Below are positions 16,102-23,329 of a stretch of 37,891 nt of DNA, piece by piece. Position 1 is the first letter of the stretch. The number at the start of each line of letters is the position of its first letter. The notes under the pieces were generated by a model. The model searched no databases. It saw nothing but the letters and a program-made list of their open reading frames with translations, and was not told where the DNA came from. The translations under genes and the position numbers were made by a program. The DNA comes from Sulfurimonas sp. GTDB taxonomy: Bacteria; Campylobacterota; Campylobacteria; Campylobacterales; Sulfurimonadaceae. The stretch lies in assembly GCF_023228785.1 (NCBI RefSeq), contig NZ_JALOAN010000022.1, forward strand, positions 1 to 37,891. Reading direction: 5' to 3'.

Positions 16102-16199
16102 AGAGATGTTAAGCTAAGTAAAACCCCTGCAGTGGAAGGGTCAAAATCTCTGATTTTGGGGTACCCACCATGAAGCCGTTTTATGTGCTTAGCATCTCT
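16102..16199 (+). ncRNA. ssrS: Rod-shaped structured RNA, candidate 6S RNA
   Basis: AGAGATGTTAAGC (16102-16114) pairs with GCTTAGCATCTCT (16187-16199) over 13 pairs with one G-U. Further in, TAAAAC (16119-16124) pairs with GTTTTA (16178-16183). A bubble of about 8 by 7 nt follows. The apical rod has TGG/CCA (16133-16135/16168-16170), GGGT/ACCC (16138-16141/16163-16166) and AAAATC/GATTTT (16143-16148/16152-16157) around a 3-nt loop. A long rod interrupted by a central bubble is the 6S RNA plan, and the closing stem resembles the GAGATG...CATCTC closing stem of E. coli 6S. At about 100 nt the core is shorter than typical 6S (about 180). I place it on the plus strand by analogy only. No strong terminator follows. 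Confidence 0.42.
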
Positions 16200-16209
16200 G
16201 AATGAACAC

Positions 16210-16230
16210 CTTGATTGACATCCACTCAAC
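16210..16230 (+). promoter_or_regulatory. HspR operator (HAIR-like inverted repeat)
   Basis: CTTGATT (16210-16216), a 7-nt spacer, and ACTCAAC (16224-16230) match the HAIR consensus CTTGAGT-N7-ACTCAAG at 6 of 7 positions in each arm with the exact spacer. HspR is encoded two genes downstream in the same unit. The site covers the -35 element at 16215-16220, so binding should block transcription of cbpA-hspR. This is direct sequence evidence for autorepression. Confidence 0.8.
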
Positions 16231-16244
16231 TCTTATGATATACT
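16215..16244 (+). promoter_or_regulatory. Sigma70-type promoter of cbpA-hspR
   Basis: A consensus -35 TTGACA (16215-16220), an 18-nt spacer and a -10 TATACT (16239-16244). A full -35 box is unusual among the promoters of this window and suits a strong promoter held down by a repressor. The leader to the cbpA ATG is about 43 nt and carries AGGA at 16282-16285. Confidence 0.7.
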
Positions 16245-16293
16245 GTCGCTTAGTTAATCTAACAATTATAATACAAAATATAGGAAAAAATAA

Positions 16294-17166
16294 ATGGCTA
16301 AATCGTTATACAAGACTCTTGAAGTATCGGAAAATGCGAGCGAGAGCGAGATTAAAAAAGCGTATAGAAAGCTTGCTCGTCAGTATCATCCAGATGTAAA
16401 CAAAGATAAAGGTGCTGAAGATAAATTTAAAGAGATAAATGCTGCTTATGAAATACTAAGCGATAAAGAGAAAAAACAGCAGTATGATAGACATGGTGAT
16501 AATATGTTTGGTGGTCAAAATTTCCATGATTTTTCTCGCTCTCAAGCAGGTGGTAGTGCTGATTTGGATGAAATCCTTCGTCAGATGTTTGCTGGAGGCG
16601 GTGGTTTTGGTGGATTTGGAGGCTCTAGTAGTTTTGATGGCTTTAGAGGGCAGCAGCAACAAGCAAATCTAGATATTGAGACAAGTGTCACTATCCCTTT
16701 TAGTGTCTCAATCCTTGGTGGTTCACACTCGGTATCTGTAAATGGGGAGAGATTTGATATCAAGATCCCAGCTGGTGTAAAAAGTGGCGAGAAGATGCGA
16801 GTAAAAGGCAAAGGTCACGCTCAAGGTGGAAGAGCAGGGGATCTGTTTTTAAAGATAAGCGTAGCTCCAAATCCGGACTATATAAGAGAAGATGATGACT
16901 TGATTAAAAGTTTTGATGTCCCTCTTCAAGCTGCTCTTTTTGGTGATAAAATCTCTATACAAACCCTAGAAAAAGAGATAAAGCTAAAAGTTCCTAGTAA
17001 CACTAAAAATGGACAAAGATTTCGTGTTAAAGAGATGGGTGCGATGAACAGAAAAACTAAAGTTCGTGGTGACTTATATCTTGAAGCAAATATAGTCCTA
17101 CCTAAGATTGAAGATCTAGACGAAGATCTAGTAAAAGTTATGAAAGAAAAGCTTCCAAAAGAATAA
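16294..17166 (+). CDS. cbpA: DnaJ-family co-chaperone CbpA (no zinc finger)
   Basis: The J domain (about 4-68) contains the HPD motif (YHPDVNKDKG) that stimulates DnaK ATPase. A Gly/Phe-rich linker follows (GGGGFGGFGGSSSFDGF, about 105-125). The substrate-binding C-terminal domains hold GERFDIKIPAGVKSGEKMRVKGKGH and a repeat with LKVPSNTKNGQRFRVKEMG. There is no CxxCxGxG zinc finger, so this is the CbpA type rather than DnaJ proper. It is 290 aa. It is the first gene of the pair with hspR (21 nt gap) and is controlled by the HAIR-like site. Confidence 0.92.
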   Translation: MAKSLYKTLEVSENASESEIKKAYRKLARQYHPDVNKDKGAEDKFKEINAAYEILSDKEKKQQYDRHGDNMFGGQNFHDFSRSQAGGSADLDEILRQMFAGGGGFGGFGGSSSFDGFRGQQQQANLDIETSVTIPFSVSILGGSHSVSVNGERFDIKIPAGVKSGEKMRVKGKGHAQGGRAGDLFLKISVAPNPDYIREDDDLIKSFDVPLQAALFGDKISIQTLEKEIKLKVPSNTKNGQRFRVKEMGAMNRKTKVRGDLYLEANIVLPKIEDLDEDLVKVMKEKLPKE

Positions 17167-17187
17167 ATATATGAAAAAGGGGAAAAT

Positions 17188-17562
17188 ATGATTCATAAGT
17201 ATGATGAACCAGTTTATCTAATAAGCATTGTTGCTAAGATTTTAGATATTCATCCGCAAACTCTAAGGCAGTATGAGAGAGAAAATCTCATATCTCCTTC
17301 GCGCTCAAATGGTCGCATAAGATTATATTCTCAAAGAGATATAGATAAGATCAAACTTATACTTAGACTTACTCGTGAGCTAGGTGTAAATTTAGCAGGT
17401 GTGGATATTATACTGAGACTTAAAGAGAATGTAGATGATATGGAATCAGAGATACTAGATCTAAGACATAAAGTCTCGCGCGCACAAAACTCTCACGCGG
17501 TATCTCCAGATAAGGCACTAGTAACTAAAAAAAGCATTTATGAGATGATTATATTTAAGTAA
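17188..17562 (+). CDS. hspR: MerR-family heat-shock repressor HspR
   Basis: The N-terminal winged helix reads VYLISIVAKILDIHPQTLRQYERENLISPSRSNGRIRLYSQRDIDKI, the HspR form of the MerR DNA-binding domain, including LRQYE and GRxRLYS. A coiled-coil dimer segment follows (DDMESEILDLRHKVSRA). HspR represses chaperone genes through HAIR sites, and it sits directly after cbpA as in Helicobacter and Campylobacter relatives. It is 124 aa, and the ATG 17188 has AAAAAGGGG upstream. It converges with murA with only 2 nt between stop codons. Confidence 0.93.
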   Translation: MIHKYDEPVYLISIVAKILDIHPQTLRQYERENLISPSRSNGRIRLYSQRDIDKIKLILRLTRELGVNLAGVDIILRLKENVDDMESEILDLRHKVSRAQNSHAVSPDKALVTKKSIYEMIIFK

Positions 17563-17564
17563 TT

Positions 17565-18827
17565 TTACTCTTTTAATCTCTTTACATTTGCTCCAACAGC
17601 TTCTAGCTTCTTCTCTAGTGCATCATAGCCACGATCTAAGTGGTAGATTCTATGTACATTTGTGATCCCATCAGCGACTAAACCAGCTAAAACTAGAGCA
17701 CTTGAAGCTCTTAGATCTGTAGCCATAACATCCGTTCCGCTTAATTTTGTACCGCCATTTATAGTTGCTACATTACCATTTAAAGAGATATCTGCACCCA
17801 TTCTTTGGAGCTCACTTACATGCATAAATCTATTTTCAAAAAGTTTTTCTTCTATGATAGAAGTTCCCTTTGCTTGAGTTGCAAGAGCTAGAAACTGCGC
17901 TTGCATATCTGTAGGAAATGCAGGATATTCTTGTGTAACTATTTTTATAGGTTTTATGACTTTTGATGGATGGATAGTTATAGTCTCTTGTGTAATAGTA
18001 AAAGTTGAGCCCATCTCTTCAAGCTTTGCTAATACTGAGCCTAAATGATGAGAATTAACATGAGTAAGAGTAAGTTCAGATCTAGTTATTGCCCCAGCAC
18101 AAAGATAGGTTCCAGCTTCTATACGATCTGGAATAACTGAGAATTCTTCTATATCTACTAACTCTCCATTAGTGCCATGTATCTTTAACACAGCTGTTCC
18201 GATACCCTCGATCTTGACGCCACTTGCATTTAAAATCTCACAAAGCTGAACCACTTCAGGCTCTCTTGCAGCGTTTACGATAGTTGTCTCTCCAGATGCA
18301 AGGGCTGCAGCCATAACTATATTTGCAGTTCCAGTTACTGTTATCTTATCAAAGATAATCTCACAACCCTTAAGTCCATTTGGTGCAATTGCATGAATAT
18401 ATCCAGCTTCTATATTTATCTTCGCCCCCATCTGCTCTAGTGCTTTTAAGTGCAAATCAACTGGTCTTTGACCAATGGCACAACCACCTGGAAGAGAGAC
18501 CTCACAATGTCCAAATCTGGCTAAAATTGGACCTAAGACAAGGATAGATGCTCTCATGGTTTTTACTATGTCGTATGTTGCTTTGGTTTGAGTGAGAGTT
18601 GAAGTATCAACAATAACTCTATCATCACAAAATTCGCAATATGCACCAAGATTTGACAATAGTTTTAGGAGTGTATTTATATCTGCAACATGAGGCAGAT
18701 TTTTTATATTTACGCTATTTTTTGCAACAATTGTCATTGCAATTAAAGGAAGAGAAGCGTTTTTAGCACCTGAGATTTTGATGTTTCCACTTAGAGATTT
18801 AACTCTTTTTATTTGTAAATAGTCCAT
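17565..18827 (-). CDS. murA: UDP-N-acetylglucosamine 1-carboxyvinyltransferase
   Basis: MurA transfers enolpyruvate from PEP to UDP-GlcNAc, the first committed step of peptidoglycan synthesis. Visible are the substrate-binding GAKNASLP (K22, N23), the catalytic cysteine in LPGGCAIGQRPVDLHL (C116), which is the fosfomycin target, and the later DRIEAGTYL and TDLRASSALVLAGLVADG motifs. At 420 aa it is typical. The ATG is at 18827. It may be cotranscribed with the GGDEF-EAL gene 43 nt upstream, but the functions are unrelated. Confidence 0.98.
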   Translation of the reverse strand: MDYLQIKRVKSLSGNIKISGAKNASLPLIAMTIVAKNSVNIKNLPHVADINTLLKLLSNLGAYCEFCDDRVIVDTSTLTQTKATYDIVKTMRASILVLGPILARFGHCEVSLPGGCAIGQRPVDLHLKALEQMGAKINIEAGYIHAIAPNGLKGCEIIFDKITVTGTANIVMAAALASGETTIVNAAREPEVVQLCEILNASGVKIEGIGTAVLKIHGTNGELVDIEEFSVIPDRIEAGTYLCAGAITRSELTLTHVNSHHLGSVLAKLEEMGSTFTITQETITIHPSKVIKPIKIVTQEYPAFPTDMQAQFLALATQAKGTSIIEEKLFENRFMHVSELQRMGADISLNGNVATINGGTKLSGTDVMATDLRASSALVLAGLVADGITNVHRIYHLDRGYDALEKKLEAVGANVKRLKE

Positions 18828-18870
18828 TTATATCTTTTATATTTTATTGATGAAATTATATCTAAATTAG

Positions 18871-21255
18871 TTACTTAGTTGGTGTAAAGTTATGCATAAA
18901 AGATGTTAACTCATCTTTTGCAACAGGCTTTGAGAAATAATAACCTTGAAGTTCATCGCAACCCATCTCTTTTAATAAGTCCACATGCTCCTTAGTCTCA
19001 ACGCCTTCAGCAACTGTAGTAAAACCTAACGAGTGTGCCATGGAGATTATAGCATGAACTATTGCTTTATCATCTGCATCATCTATGATATCTAAGACAA
19101 AAGTTTTATCGATTTTGAGGCTGTTTATAGGAAATTTTTTGAGGTATGATAAAGAAGAGTGCCCAGTACCAAAGTCATCTATGGCTATAGATACGCCAGT
19201 TTGTTTAAGTTCTTTTAAAATTCTAAGAGTATTGTTAATATTTATCATTGAGAGTGTTTCTGTGATCTCAAACTCTACTTGAGCAGGATTGACTTCATAT
19301 CTCTCAATCATAGTCGATACAAAAGAGATGAGTCTTGGATCTTGAAACTGTCTTGCTGAGAGGTTTATGGCGATTTTTAGTCCGCTTAGTCCTAGTCTAT
19401 TTAGTTCTTGTAGTTTTGAGATAGACTCTTCTATAACTATATTTCCAAGTTCAACCATCAAGCCTGTACTCTCTGCAATATGAATAAAATCATCGGGCAT
19501 TATGATGCCATTTGTTGGATGAATCCACCTAACTAAAGCTTCTGCCCCTGAAATAAACCCATCTTTAGCATTGACTTTTACTTGATAATATACTTCTATT
19601 TGCTCTTTGTTTTTAACTGCTTGAGTTAGGTCCTGTTCTAAGTTAAGTTGTTTATCTACGAAATTTCCCATGCTCTTAGAGTAGATGGCAAAACTATTTC
19701 TGCCACTACTTTTGGCTTCATACATTGCAGTATCTGCATTTCTTATAAGCTCATCAGCACTCTCTCCATGCTCTGGATATAGCGCTATTCCCATACTTGA
19801 AGTTATGTATAGTTGATGCTTTCCGATATCGTGTTTGCATTGAAGAGTATTTTGAACTTTGTTTGCAATGATGTTAGCATCTTCATGGGATTTTACTGAT
19901 GGTAAGAGTATGATAAATTCATCTCCCCCTAGTCTTGAGAGGGTATCGGACTCTCTTAGATGGATTTTTAATATTTTTGATATATGTATGAGAAGTTCAT
20001 CCCCAACGCTGTGTCCGAGTGTGTCATTTATGAGTTTGAAGTGGTCTAAATCTAAAAACATAACAGCTAGACATGTCTCTTGTCTTTTTGCATATTGTAG
20101 GGCTTTTTCCATCCTATCTTGGAGAAGTGTTCTGTTTGCAAGTCCAGTCAGAGCATCATAATAAGCGAGTCTCTCTATGGTTTGTTTGTTTTTTATATCG
20201 TTTGTTATATCCATAGTAATTGCAGTTATTCTTACTTGACCACCTTGTTTTTTTCTAACCTTACCTTTTGTTTGAACAAAAATTTCTTTTTTACTTTGGA
20301 GCGTAAGAGCATACTTAATATTAAACTTCGAGCCATTTTTTATGGCCTCTTCTAAAATATTTAAAATCCTTTGAGAATCTTCTTTTGAGATATAAGCTAA
20401 AAGGTCATCCCAAGTTATTACAGTTCCAAATCTCACTCCTAAAATACGATAAATTTCATCACTTAGAGTTAGTTCTTTTTCTACAACATTATATTCCCAA
20501 CTCCCAACTTTAGCTAACCTCTGAGCTTCTTTTAGGTGTGCTTCTTTTTGTTTTATGGTTTCATTTAACTCTTTAGTGCTTTGTATGTAAGATTTTAGTT
20601 TATTTACCATAATGCCAGCAGACTTACTTATAGTCCCTATCTCATCATTTGTGTCTATGCTAACAATACTAACTTCGGTGTCATAAGGATTGAATTTTTC
20701 AAGTGATTTGGCTAGAACTCTGAGTTTTTTTAAAGAGTTATATAGTAAAAATCCAAGAAAAATGATAGCAAGTCCAAAGATAAAAACGCCACCGATGAAG
20801 TATCTGTAGAAGTTTTGCATATATGTTTCATAAGAATGATTTGAGTATATTAGTGTAACGCTTGCTAATTTATTTAAAGTGCCATCTTTGAAAATATCTT
20901 TAGTAAATGAAAAATGTTTATCATCTTGTAGTTTTTGTATTGATTTTTCTTTTTTATAAACAACAAGAGGCTTATCAAGTAGATCTGAGTCTATTTTAAT
21001 AAGTAGGATTTTTTTGTGTTTGAGATAAGGTTTGATTATGACTTCAAGTTTGTCAAAAGTTCTGTTTTGCAAGTTAGTTGAGATTTCATCATGAAGTTTC
21101 TTCTCTATGGAAGTAACTTCTTCTTTGACAAGATAGATATAACCCTCTGAAAAAGAGTCTTTGGCTATAAAAAGTATGAAAAGTATGAAAACACTTGATG
21201 ATAAAAAAAGTAGCCCAAGAGTTTTAACCGTTAAAGAAGTAAAAGATAGTTTCAT
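18871..21255 (-). CDS. Membrane-anchored PAS-GGDEF-EAL cyclic-di-GMP protein
   Basis: An N-terminal membrane helix (about 10-33) and a second one (about 154-174) enclose a periplasmic sensor region. A HAMP-like linker (175-225), a helix, and a PAS fold (about 250-350, QRLAKVGSWEYNVVEKELTLSDEIYRIL) follow. The GGDEF domain keeps the intact GGDEF motif (445-449) and the inhibitory RxxD site (RESD, 436-439). The EAL domain keeps EALVRW (574-578), FEITETL, DDFGTGHSSL, LKIDKTFV and AEGVET. Both synthase and phosphodiesterase activities therefore look possible, with net direction unknown. I use ATG 21255; an in-frame TTG at 21261 is less likely. Confidence 0.9.
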   Translation of the reverse strand: MKLSFTSLTVKTLGLLFLSSSVFILFILFIAKDSFSEGYIYLVKEEVTSIEKKLHDEISTNLQNRTFDKLEVIIKPYLKHKKILLIKIDSDLLDKPLVVYKKEKSIQKLQDDKHFSFTKDIFKDGTLNKLASVTLIYSNHSYETYMQNFYRYFIGGVFIFGLAIIFLGFLLYNSLKKLRVLAKSLEKFNPYDTEVSIVSIDTNDEIGTISKSAGIMVNKLKSYIQSTKELNETIKQKEAHLKEAQRLAKVGSWEYNVVEKELTLSDEIYRILGVRFGTVITWDDLLAYISKEDSQRILNILEEAIKNGSKFNIKYALTLQSKKEIFVQTKGKVRKKQGGQVRITAITMDITNDIKNKQTIERLAYYDALTGLANRTLLQDRMEKALQYAKRQETCLAVMFLDLDHFKLINDTLGHSVGDELLIHISKILKIHLRESDTLSRLGGDEFIILLPSVKSHEDANIIANKVQNTLQCKHDIGKHQLYITSSMGIALYPEHGESADELIRNADTAMYEAKSSGRNSFAIYSKSMGNFVDKQLNLEQDLTQAVKNKEQIEVYYQVKVNAKDGFISGAEALVRWIHPTNGIIMPDDFIHIAESTGLMVELGNIVIEESISKLQELNRLGLSGLKIAINLSARQFQDPRLISFVSTMIERYEVNPAQVEFEITETLSMININNTLRILKELKQTGVSIAIDDFGTGHSSLSYLKKFPINSLKIDKTFVLDIIDDADDKAIVHAIISMAHSLGFTTVAEGVETKEHVDLLKEMGCDELQGYYFSKPVAKDELTSFMHNFTPTK

Positions 21256-21320
21256 GCACAAACCAATTGAGTGATTTTTGATGATTCTACTGTTTTATTT
21301 ATAAAGGATAGCTTTTTTGT

Positions 21321-21326
21321 TATACT
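21321..21326 (+). promoter_or_regulatory. -10 element for the 21366 gene
   Basis: TATACT preceded by a T-rich stretch (GCTTTTTTGT), the usual shape of Campylobacterota sigma70 promoters without a -35 box. The ribosome site AAGAGG (21354-21359) follows. Confidence 0.4.
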
Positions 21327-21365
21327 GCTAATGTTTTTAAAATGCAAAAAATAAAGAGGCAAAAG

Positions 21366-21794
21366 ATGAGTTCGGCACTAGATAGACTAAAAAACCTAAC
21401 AAATAAAATATCATCTTATGAGACAGCTAGAAAAGAAAACTTAAAAATTTTACAAAAGCTTTATAAGATTTTAGAGATAGATGAAAAAGTAAAAGAGTTT
21501 AAAGATCTATTTGAATTTAAAGCCATAAACCTCTCAGGAGCTTCACTTTTAGCTGAGAATTTAGGTGAAATAAAAGAGGGAAAATATCTTCAAATCTTAG
21601 CAATTAGTTATGATAAAAATGCTGTTAAAAAAAGTACAAATGTTTCATTAGCTTACTTTGGTAAGGCAGAAAAAATCAATATAGAGATAAAAGATATGGT
21701 AGTTGAATTTATAATTCGTTACAGATTTGAGAAGAGTTTTATGACATTAGAGAATTACTATGACATGATAAGAGAGTTTGAAGTAGATGGCTAA
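21366..21794 (+). CDS. Hypothetical protein, 142 aa
   Basis: No family is recognised. The first third is a charged helix with coiled-coil character (ALDRLKNLTNKISSYETARKENLKILQKLYKIL). The rest is mixed alpha and beta, ending REFEVDG. There are no cysteines, signal peptide or membrane segments. I choose ATG 21366, which has AAGAGG 6 nt upstream, over the upstream in-frame ATG at 21342. It overlaps the next membrane-protein gene by 8 nt, so the two are probably translated together. Confidence 0.7.
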   Translation: MSSALDRLKNLTNKISSYETARKENLKILQKLYKILEIDEKVKEFKDLFEFKAINLSGASLLAENLGEIKEGKYLQILAISYDKNAVKKSTNVSLAYFGKAEKINIEIKDMVVEFIIRYRFEKSFMTLENYYDMIREFEVDG

Positions 21795-22326
21795 GTTTTA
21801 CTTTTTTTTATGGCTTAGATGGGCGCTTAGACTTACATTTTGTAGTGTTATATTTGCAGCTTTATTTTCTGTTTTTGTTACACTATATATCTATATGATT
21901 CAAGGCATGAGTGCCTTAGATGAACAAGTGATACAGGCACTTTTAGAAGTTTTTGGCTTTTGGTTTGCCCTGTTTTTAAACGCAACTCTACTTTTAGCAC
22001 TCTTTAGAGGCATGAAGTACATTTTTAACACTTGTATTTATGGATACAAATTAACACTTTTAAGTTGTGATATAAAAGAAGAGCTTAAAGTCATAGGTTA
22101 TGGAGATCTACTTAAAGTTTGGAGAAAATGGTTTATGCTTATGATCTGGCTGGTGGGTTCTTTTATGATAATCTCCTTAGTTTTCACATATCTTTTTAGC
22201 TCCTATGGCGGTGTTTTTGAGTGGTTTAATATCTACTGGTTATATCTCTTTATCCTAGCTAGTGGCTATCTCTCTTTTATCTTTATGTCGGCTAGATGTA
22301 AAAGAGTTAAGATTAGTAGATGTTAA
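21787..22326 (+). CDS. Hypothetical inner-membrane protein, about four helices
   Basis: The 179-aa product has hydrophobic segments near residues 14-38, 48-72, 112-133 and 146-166, separated by short charged loops, and a basic C-terminus (CKRVKISRC). Topology suggests an inner-membrane protein without large soluble domains. I do not recognise the family. Its start overlaps the preceding unknown gene by 8 nt and its end overlaps the exonuclease gene by 7 nt, so the three form a tight operon. Confidence 0.7.
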   Translation: MAKFYFFLWLRWALRLTFCSVIFAALFSVFVTLYIYMIQGMSALDEQVIQALLEVFGFWFALFLNATLLLALFRGMKYIFNTCIYGYKLTLLSCDIKEELKVIGYGDLLKVWRKWFMLMIWLVGSFMIISLVFTYLFSSYGGVFEWFNIYWLYLFILASGYLSFIFMSARCKRVKISRC

Positions 22327-23009
22327 TCTTTTTAGACACAGAAACAACAGGGCTAGATCCAACTGACAAGATATGCTCTATAGCAGTTGTATATGAAGAA
22401 GACAGAGACGTAAAAAGCATATATGAGCTTGTAAATGAAGGTAAGAAAATCCCACCTTTAGCCTCTAGTATCAACCATATAACAAATGAGATGATAAAAG
22501 GCAAACCAAAACTACAAGATACAAAAGCTTATGGATTTTTACAAGCGCACAATGATATAAATACAACCATAATAGGGCACAACATTAACTTTGATCTTAA
22601 GATGTTAAGAGCTTCTGGGTTTGAGTTTTTTGGAAGTGTTGTAGATACTCTTCGAGCTACAAGACATCTTATAAAAGAGTGTGAGTTTTTTTCTTTACAA
22701 TTTTTAAGATATGAATTAAAGCTCTACAAACAAGAAAAAGAGCCAAGAGTAGCCCATCAGGCACTAAGCGATGCCATGACAGCAAAAAGTCTCTACGAGA
22801 TGCTTCTAGATCTAGCAGATGAGAGTGAACTTGTAAGACTCACAAGCGAAAAAGTCCTCTTAGAGAAGTTTGAGTTTGGAAAATATAACGGCAGATATAT
22901 AGAAGAAATAAGCCTGTGTGACAGGAGATATTTGGAGTGGATGCTAGCAAATATAGTAGATCTAGATGAAGATCTACGATATAGCATCACCTACTATCTT
23001 GGTAGGTGA
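22320..23009 (+). CDS. DnaQ-like 3'-5' exonuclease with ExoX-type C-terminal domain
   Basis: The DEDDh motifs are complete: ExoI LDTETTGLD (residues about 4-12), ExoII GHNINFDLKML, and ExoIII HQALSDA with the catalytic His and Asp. The last 50 residues (FEFGKYNGRYIEEISLCDRRYLEWMLAN) match the small domain found at the end of exodeoxyribonuclease X-like proteins. It is 229 aa. It is therefore a separate repair-type exonuclease rather than the Pol III epsilon subunit. The stop codon lies inside a hairpin that may end the operon. Confidence 0.85.
   Translation: MLIFLDTETTGLDPTDKICSIAVVYEEDRDVKSIYELVNEGKKIPPLASSINHITNEMIKGKPKLQDTKAYGFLQAHNDINTTIIGHNINFDLKMLRASGFEFFGSVVDTLRATRHLIKECEFFSLQFLRYELKLYKQEKEPRVAHQALSDAMTAKSLYEMLLDLADESELVRLTSEKVLLEKFEFGKYNGRYIEEISLCDRRYLEWMLANIVDLDEDLRYSITYYLGR
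22987..23009 (+). terminator. Hairpin at the end of the exonuclease gene
   Basis: TCACCTAC (22987-22994) pairs perfectly with GTAGGTGA (23002-23009) around a 7-nt loop. The stem includes the stop codon. There is no strong T tract afterwards, so a role in termination or mRNA protection is inferred from shape and place only. Confidence 0.4.
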
Positions 23010-23045
23010 GATAAAGTTTATAAATAAGATCTTTGTTTATAGATA

Positions 23046-23207
23046 GATCCTGAATCAAGTTCAGGATGACGGTCTTTCGTTCAGGATGATGGGTTTTCAT
23101 TCAGAATGGCGGTCTTTCTTTCAGGATGATGGTCTTTCATTCAGCATGATGGTCTTTCATTCAGCATGATGGTCCCCCCCCCGTCATTCCGTGCTTGACA
23201 CGGAATC
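23046..23207. repeat. Palindrome-bounded tandem repeat array with a C9 tract
   Basis: Left hairpin ATCCTGAA-TCAAG-TTCAGGAT (23047-23067) and right hairpin ATTCCGTG-CTTGA-CACGGAAT (23186-23206) have 8-bp perfect stems. Their loops are reverse complements of each other, so they are two copies of one GTCAT...CTTGA...GATC-type palindrome in opposite orientation. Between them are six consecutive 20-nt units starting at 23061, 23081, 23101, 23121, 23141 and 23161, consensus TCAGGATGATGGTCTTTCAT. The first unit begins with the 3' arm of the left hairpin. The last unit runs into nine C (23174-23182). No coding frame explains the array, and the units are contiguous with no spacers, so it is not CRISPR. 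Confidence 0.9.
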
Positions 23208-23329
23208 TAGTTTGCAAATTAATAATAAATACTAAAAAAAAGATTAAGCACAATTTTACTAGCATATCTATAAACTATCATTTATAAAACTAATATATAT
23301 TATATAAATTACTTATGAATGGAGTTGTT
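23208..23329. other. AT-rich spacer before the sulfide dehydrogenase pseudogene
   Basis: About 120 bases of AT-rich sequence containing TATATATTATATAAAT-like runs (near 23290-23308) and GGAG at 23321-23324, a leftover ribosome site for the pseudogene start. I see no other gene or RNA here. Confidence 0.5.

Noticed and set aside
16202..16399. 65-codon plus-strand frame over the cbpA promoter and start
   Set aside because: It covers the HspR operator and the J-domain codons in another frame. Composition is not protein-like and the cbpA start is clear.
23061..23180. CRISPR array
   Set aside because: The 20-nt units are contiguous with no spacers, are imperfect copies, and no cas gene is nearby.
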